Shown here: piece after piece, positions 63,552-64,000 of the stretch
Numbering within the stretch: the stretch's first letter is position 1
How the letters are laid out: each line of letters opens with the position of its first letter
DNA from: Sporosarcina jiandibaonis
GTDB lineage: Bacteria > Bacillota > Bacilli > Bacillales_A > Planococcaceae
Direction: 5' to 3'
Assembly: GCF_013184495.1 (NCBI RefSeq)
Contig: NZ_JAAOIY010000003.1
Span: forward strand, 248,001-312,000
Length of the DNA: 64,000 bases
Notes under the pieces: model-generated
What the model saw: only the letters and a program-made list of their open reading frames with translations
Told to the model about the DNA's origin: nothing
The model's database searches: none
Made by a program: the position numbers and the translations under genes

Positions 63552-64000
63552 GTGGAAATTCAAAAAGCGCCATCAAAAATGTATTTAGATATCGTTCATG
63601 AATTACGCGACATTATTAAAAATGAAGGTATTAAAACAGGTGGAAAACTCCCTTCTGAACGTGTATTGGCTGAACGACTGCAAGTAGGCAGATCGACCGT
63701 TCGCGAAGCGCTCCGCAGCTTAGAACTTCTTGGACTTATTGAGACGAAGCGCGGTGAAGGAACTTTTCTGGCGGATTTTCAAAAACACCAATTCGTTGAA
63801 GTGCTAGCTGACTTCATCATGCAGCAACCAGAATCAGTCGACGATGTAAATGAAACGAGAAGGATTCATGAAATTAGCGCAATTAAAGCAATCAGCCGGA
63901 ATAGCAGCCTACGAACATTGCCAGTATGGGAAAGCCTGCTCGCGAAAATCGAACACAATGGGGAAATACTCCGTGAGGATTTAATCAGAGAAATGATCAT
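63552..64000 (+). CDS. GntR-family regulator, FadR subfamily (3' end cut by window edge)
   Basis: The first 149 residues. The winged HTH is typical of GntR: GGKLPSERVLAERLQVGRSTVREALRSLELLGLIETKRGEGTFLADF (about residues 31-77). The start of an all-helical FCD-type effector domain follows (RRIHEISAIKAI...). GTG 63552 has AGAGGAG 7 bases upstream. In several Bacillales a GntR gene sits between dnaE and accDA or malic enzyme genes, so control of carboxylation/fatty-acid or organic-acid metabolism is a guess. It probably binds the palindrome at 63505. Confidence 0.9.
   Translation, partial: MEIQKAPSKMYLDIVHELRDIIKNEGIKTGGKLPSERVLAERLQVGRSTVREALRSLELLGLIETKRGEGTFLADFQKHQFVEVLADFIMQQPESVDDVNETRRIHEISAIKAISRNSSLRTLPVWESLLAKIEHNGEILREDLIREMI

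Overview
The window reads as ordinary chromosome of an endospore-forming, low-to-mid G+C member of the Bacillales, most likely Planococcaceae and close to Sporosarcina. The evidence is a long run of genes in nearly the order known from the Bacillus subtilis ytqA-leuS to dnaE region, T-box leaders on leuS and tyrS, two alpha/beta-type small acid-soluble spore protein genes with sigma-G-type promoters, AAGGAGG-like ribosome sites and frequent TTG/GTG starts. The genus assignment is an inference from protein character. No rRNA, tRNA, CRISPR array, prophage or intact insertion sequence was seen.

Layout. 1-9.8 kb: radical SAM protein YtqA (cut by the window edge), an MFS transporter, a 3-oxoacid CoA-transferase pair, T-box plus leuS, a flavoprotein, the MurJ-like flippase YtgP and a pseudouridine synthase. 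9.8-16.7 kb: YtzE regulator, D-amino acid transaminase, YtnP lactonase-like enzyme, M42 aminopeptidase, a DUF84 phosphatase, a lipoprotein, YtpQ and YtpR. 16.8-24.5 kb: sftA, murC, the stress pair ytxG-ytxH behind a sigma-B-like promoter, aroA and ccpA. 24.5-33.5 kb: the acetate switch (acuC, acuB, acuA facing acsA), a class A penicillin-binding protein and T-box plus tyrS. 33.5-40.4 kb: a cobalamin-binding-type protein, three spore-coat/ferritin-like genes (cupin, manganese catalase, DUF2383), rpsD, a methionine gamma-lyase-like enzyme and free methionine sulfoxide reductase. 40.5-53.9 kb: ezrA, nifZ-thiI, two SASP genes, an acyl-CoA synthetase, a RarD-type transporter, NAD kinase, sppA-yteJ, tpx, ytxK-ackA and a UspA protein. 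54-64 kb: ald, pepQ, UPF0173 hydrolase, ytoI, ytpI, nrnA, dnaE and the start of a FadR-type GntR regulator with a palindromic operator.

How the genes work together. CcpA, AcsA, AcuABC and AckA form a carbon-overflow/acetate module. SftA, MurC, EzrA, the penicillin-binding protein and YtgP serve division and cell wall. NifZ-ThiI supply sulfur for thiamine and 4-thiouridine. YtxGH, UspA, Tpx, the ferritin-like genes and the SASPs serve stress and dormancy.

Most notable observations. (1) Two dispersed arrays of a 21-bp unit headed by ATATCCG, at 34435-34560 and 37274-37378, share unit order and flanks. (2) AcsA has a badly altered adenylation P-loop, while its deacetylase gene acuC next door carries a frameshift, so the acetate switch may be decaying or rewired. 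(3) Copies of an approximately 130-160-bp element with inverted GTTGATT ends lie at 13815-13972 and 39725-39853, with a fragment near 63308. (4) Tpx lacks the resolving cysteine. (5) DnaE has a short, motif-less PHP domain. (6) Tandem twin palindromes lie between sftA and murC.
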